Positions 4,207-5,963 of a stretch of 5,963 nucleotides of DNA are shown in pieces. The notes below the pieces were generated by a model. That model was not told the origin of the DNA. It saw only the letters and a program-made list of their open reading frames with translations, and searched no databases. The DNA is from Pseudofrankia asymbiotica (GTDB lineage Bacteria > Actinomycetota > Actinomycetes > Frankiales > Frankiaceae). The translations under genes and the position numbers were made by a program. How positions within the stretch are numbered: the stretch's first letter is position 1; every line of letters begins with the position of its first letter. The stretch is from assembly GCF_001983105.1 (NCBI RefSeq), contig NZ_MOMC01000105.1, positions 10,790-16,752 on the forward strand, given 5' to 3'.

Positions 4207-5455
4207 ATGGATGCTTCGCTTCCGCGCAAAGACGTCGTCAGCGCCTACGTGCTCGGCTACGGCGGCTTCCTGCTCCTCGGCGGCCGGGCCGCGGACATCG
4301 TCGGCCGGCGCCGCGTCTTCCTCGTCTCCCTCGCGGTGTTCGTCCTCGCCTCCGGCCTCGGCGACCTGGCCACGGGAGCGGTAACCCTCATCGCGAGCCG
4401 CTTCGTCAAGGGCGTGAGCGCGGCCTTCACTGCCCCCGCCGGACTCTCGATCATTACGACGACGTTCGAGGGGGGCCCGCCCGTAACCGGGCCCTGGCCA
4501 TCTACACGGCGACGGGAGCGAGCGGCTTCTCGCTCGGGCTGGTGATCGGCGGAGCGCTTACCCAGATCGACTGGCGCTGGACGTTCTTCCTGCCGGTGGC
4601 AATCGCGGCGGGAACGCTGGCCGCGGCGGTGCGGCACGTGCCGCACGATTCGCCTCGGACGGCCGCGACCGCTTCGACACCGCGGGCGCCGTCGCGCTGA
4701 CCGCCGCCATGCTGCTGGTCGTCTTCGCCATCGTCGAGGCCACGCAGGGGCATCCGGTACTCGCGGCGACGGCAGGCGCGACAGCGGCCGCCGGGTTCGC
4801 GGCATTCGTCGCACGGGAGCGGCTGGCCGCGCAACCGCTGGTACGACTGGGGATCTTCCGCTCGGCCACCCTCGTCCGGGCGAAACCTGGGCGCGGTGTC
4901 GTTGTTCGGCGCCTGGGTCGGATTTATTTTCATCGCCACGCTCTACCTGCAACAGCTTCGCGGCTGGTCAGCCATCGAGACGGGCGCCGCGGTATTTCCG
5001 AGCGGCCTGGTGGTCGTAGCGCTGGCCAGACGGATCGGCGGACTGGTCCAACGTTTCGGCACATCACCGCTGATCACCACCGGTCTCGTGTCCTCGGCCG
5101 TCGCGTACGCCCTGTTTCTGCGCATCGACGAGGACACCGCCTATCTGCCGGGCATTCTTCCCACCGTCCTGCGGGGCGGACTCGGATTCGCGCTCGCCTT
5201 CGGTCCCCTGAACATGGCCGCCACCAACGGCATCGCCCCCGCCGAGCAGGGCGTCGCGGGCGGTTTGGTTAACACGTCCTCCAGCTTGGCGGGGCGCTTG
5301 TCCTCGCGATCGTCACCGCCGTCGACAACGCCGCCACCCATGGCAGCTCGCCAGCCGAACTATTGCACGGTTTTCACGCGGGCATCGCGGTCTCGCTCGT
5401 CACCGCGGTATTCGGCGTCATTGCCACCAACATCAAGGAGCACTCGTGGACCTGA
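4207..5455 (+). pseudogene. DHA2-type major facilitator (MFS) drug-efflux transporter, truncated and frameshifted
   Basis: Read with four single-base corrections, this encodes about 416 residues of a DHA2/EmrB-QacA-like proton-driven exporter. Frame segments: 4207 to about 4470 (VSAYVLGYGGFLLLGGR, then motif A GGRAADIVGRRRVF); about 4473-4652 (RALAIYTATGASGFSLGLV, GGALTQIDWRWTFFLPV, motif C region); about 4652-4883 (GRDRFDTAGAVALTAAMLLV to FRSATLVRA); 4884 to about 5288 (NLGAVSLFGAWVGFIFIATL to GGLVNTSSSL); and about 5291-5455 (GALVLAIVTAVDNAATHG to the stop). Implied changes are base losses near 4471 (G run), 4651 and 5289 and a base gain near 4883 (AAA). As written, the first frame ends at 4543-4545 after 112 codons. 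The first membrane helix of about 45 residues is also missing, because the start falls just before helix 2. It is probably non-functional, unless the shifts are sequence errors. Confidence 0.85.
5435..5440 (+). promoter_or_regulatory. Ribosome binding site of the SDR gene inside the transporter end
   Basis: AAGGAG lies 5 bases before the GTG at 5446 and within the last codons of the transporter frame (I-K-E-H-S-W-T). It fixes the SDR start and shows the two genes were built as overlapping, translationally coupled neighbours. Confidence 0.75.
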
Positions 5456-5963
5456 AACTGAAAGGCAAGTGCGCCGTCGTCACCGGGGGCAGCAAGGGCG
5501 TCGGCCTCGCCACCGTGCAGGCGCTGCTCGCGGAGGGTATGCGGGTAGTCAGCGGCTCTCGTTCGGCGACGCCCGAACTGCTGGCCACGGCAGCCGTTCC
5601 CGTGCTCGTCGACCTGGCTGTGCCGCAGGGCCCAGCGGAACTCGTACGGCGGGCGGTCGCAGAGCTCGGCGGGATCGACCTGCTGGTCAACAACGTCGGA
5701 ATCGGGGATCCGGCCGAGTCCGTCGGCAAGGCGACGTCAACGCTCGCGACGCTGCCGGACGCGGCCTGGGAGGACACCTTCAACCTGGTCTTCTACACCG
5801 CGCTGCGCACCACCAGGGCCGCGCTCCCGAGCCTCGTCGACCGCCGTGGCACCGTCGTCAACATCTCCTCCGCCGGTGCTCGGCTGGTGAGCGCCGGACC
5901 ATTCGACTACAACGTCTCCAAGGCGGCTCTCAACGCGTTGGGCAAGGTGATCGCGGAGCAGTA
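5446..5963 (+). CDS. Short-chain dehydrogenase/reductase (SDR), 3' end outside the window
   Basis: The 172 residues visible are a classical SDR, an NAD(P)-dependent oxidoreductase with a Rossmann fold. Seen are the cofactor motif TGGSKGVG (13-20), Asp56 after the third strand region, NNVG (82-85), the structural Asn113 in FNLVFYTALRTTRAALP, and the catalytic Ser142, Tyr155 and Lys159 in the spacing S-x12-Y-x3-K (VVNISSAGA, YNVSKAAL). A typical member has about 250 residues, so roughly the last third lies beyond the window edge. The GTG start overlaps the transporter stop by 10 bases and has its own ribosome site. It shares the TetR-controlled operon, suggesting that it modifies a compound that the transporter exported or that induces the repressor. 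The substrate cannot be predicted. The frame is intact, in contrast to the gene before it. Confidence 0.9.
   Translation, partial: MDLKLKGKCAVVTGGSKGVGLATVQALLAEGMRVVSGSRSATPELLATAAVPVLVDLAVPQGPAELVRRAVAELGGIDLLVNNVGIGDPAESVGKATSTLATLPDAAWEDTFNLVFYTALRTTRAALPSLVDRRGTVVNISSAGARLVSAGPFDYNVSKAALNALGKVIAEQ

Noticed and set aside
4470..4545. Programmed frameshift at the G-run of the transporter
   Set aside because: A single slippery site cannot explain four separate frame changes plus the missing first helix, and no stimulatory structure was evident.
4257..4952. Minus-strand open frame (231 codons) opposite the transporter
   Set aside because: Its product is Arg/Pro/Ser-rich with no domain resemblance, whereas the plus-strand frames give MFS motifs; it is an antisense shadow.

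Overview
The window is high-GC DNA with strong G/C bias at third codon positions, GTG starts and purine-rich Shine-Dalgarno sites. Together with the families present, this points to an actinobacterium, plausibly a Streptomyces-, Frankia- or pseudonocardia-like soil organism; the genus cannot be fixed from the sequence alone. There is no RNA gene, CRISPR array, insertion sequence or replication origin that I can support.

Layout, left to right. A MarR-type regulator (2-556, +) is followed by about 350 bases without a gene and then a small Mth938-like domain protein (906-1283, +). A second gene-poor stretch (1284-1619) carries a short pyrimidine-rich direct repeat. Next is a full-length nitrilase-superfamily protein (1620-2486, +) whose two canonical catalytic positions (Lys and Cys) are Glu and Gly. 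It converges on a DksA/TraR-type zinc-finger regulator (2738-3109, -), with GC-rich palindromes between them. Upstream of the DksA/TraR gene is a palindrome-dense intergenic region, which includes a perfect 20-bp palindrome. It leads to a well-preserved MerR-type promoter/operator driving only a 51-codon remnant of a MerR gene (3269-3424, +). A 15-bp perfect hairpin (3428-3467) separates this remnant from the end of the next gene.

The right-hand third is a classic divergent regulator/efflux module: a TetR repressor (3558-4127, -), an intergenic region with two related operator-like sites in inverted orientation, then a DHA2-type major facilitator transporter (4207-5455, +) followed by a short-chain dehydrogenase/reductase (5446 to the window end, +). 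The SDR start overlaps the transporter stop, as expected for a translationally coupled operon. The transporter reading frame is broken: it lacks its first membrane helix and needs four single-base frame corrections to be read through, while the flanking TetR and SDR frames are clean. Either the transporter is a pseudogene inside an otherwise maintained operon, or the sequence contains indel errors; the missing N-terminus is not explained by indel errors alone.

The genes in the left two thirds have no evident shared pathway. I do not see a convincing new multi-gene system. The most noteworthy signals are the nitrilase-fold protein with non-canonical active-site residues, the decayed transporter between an intact repressor and an intact reductase, and the MerR remnant that keeps its promoter.
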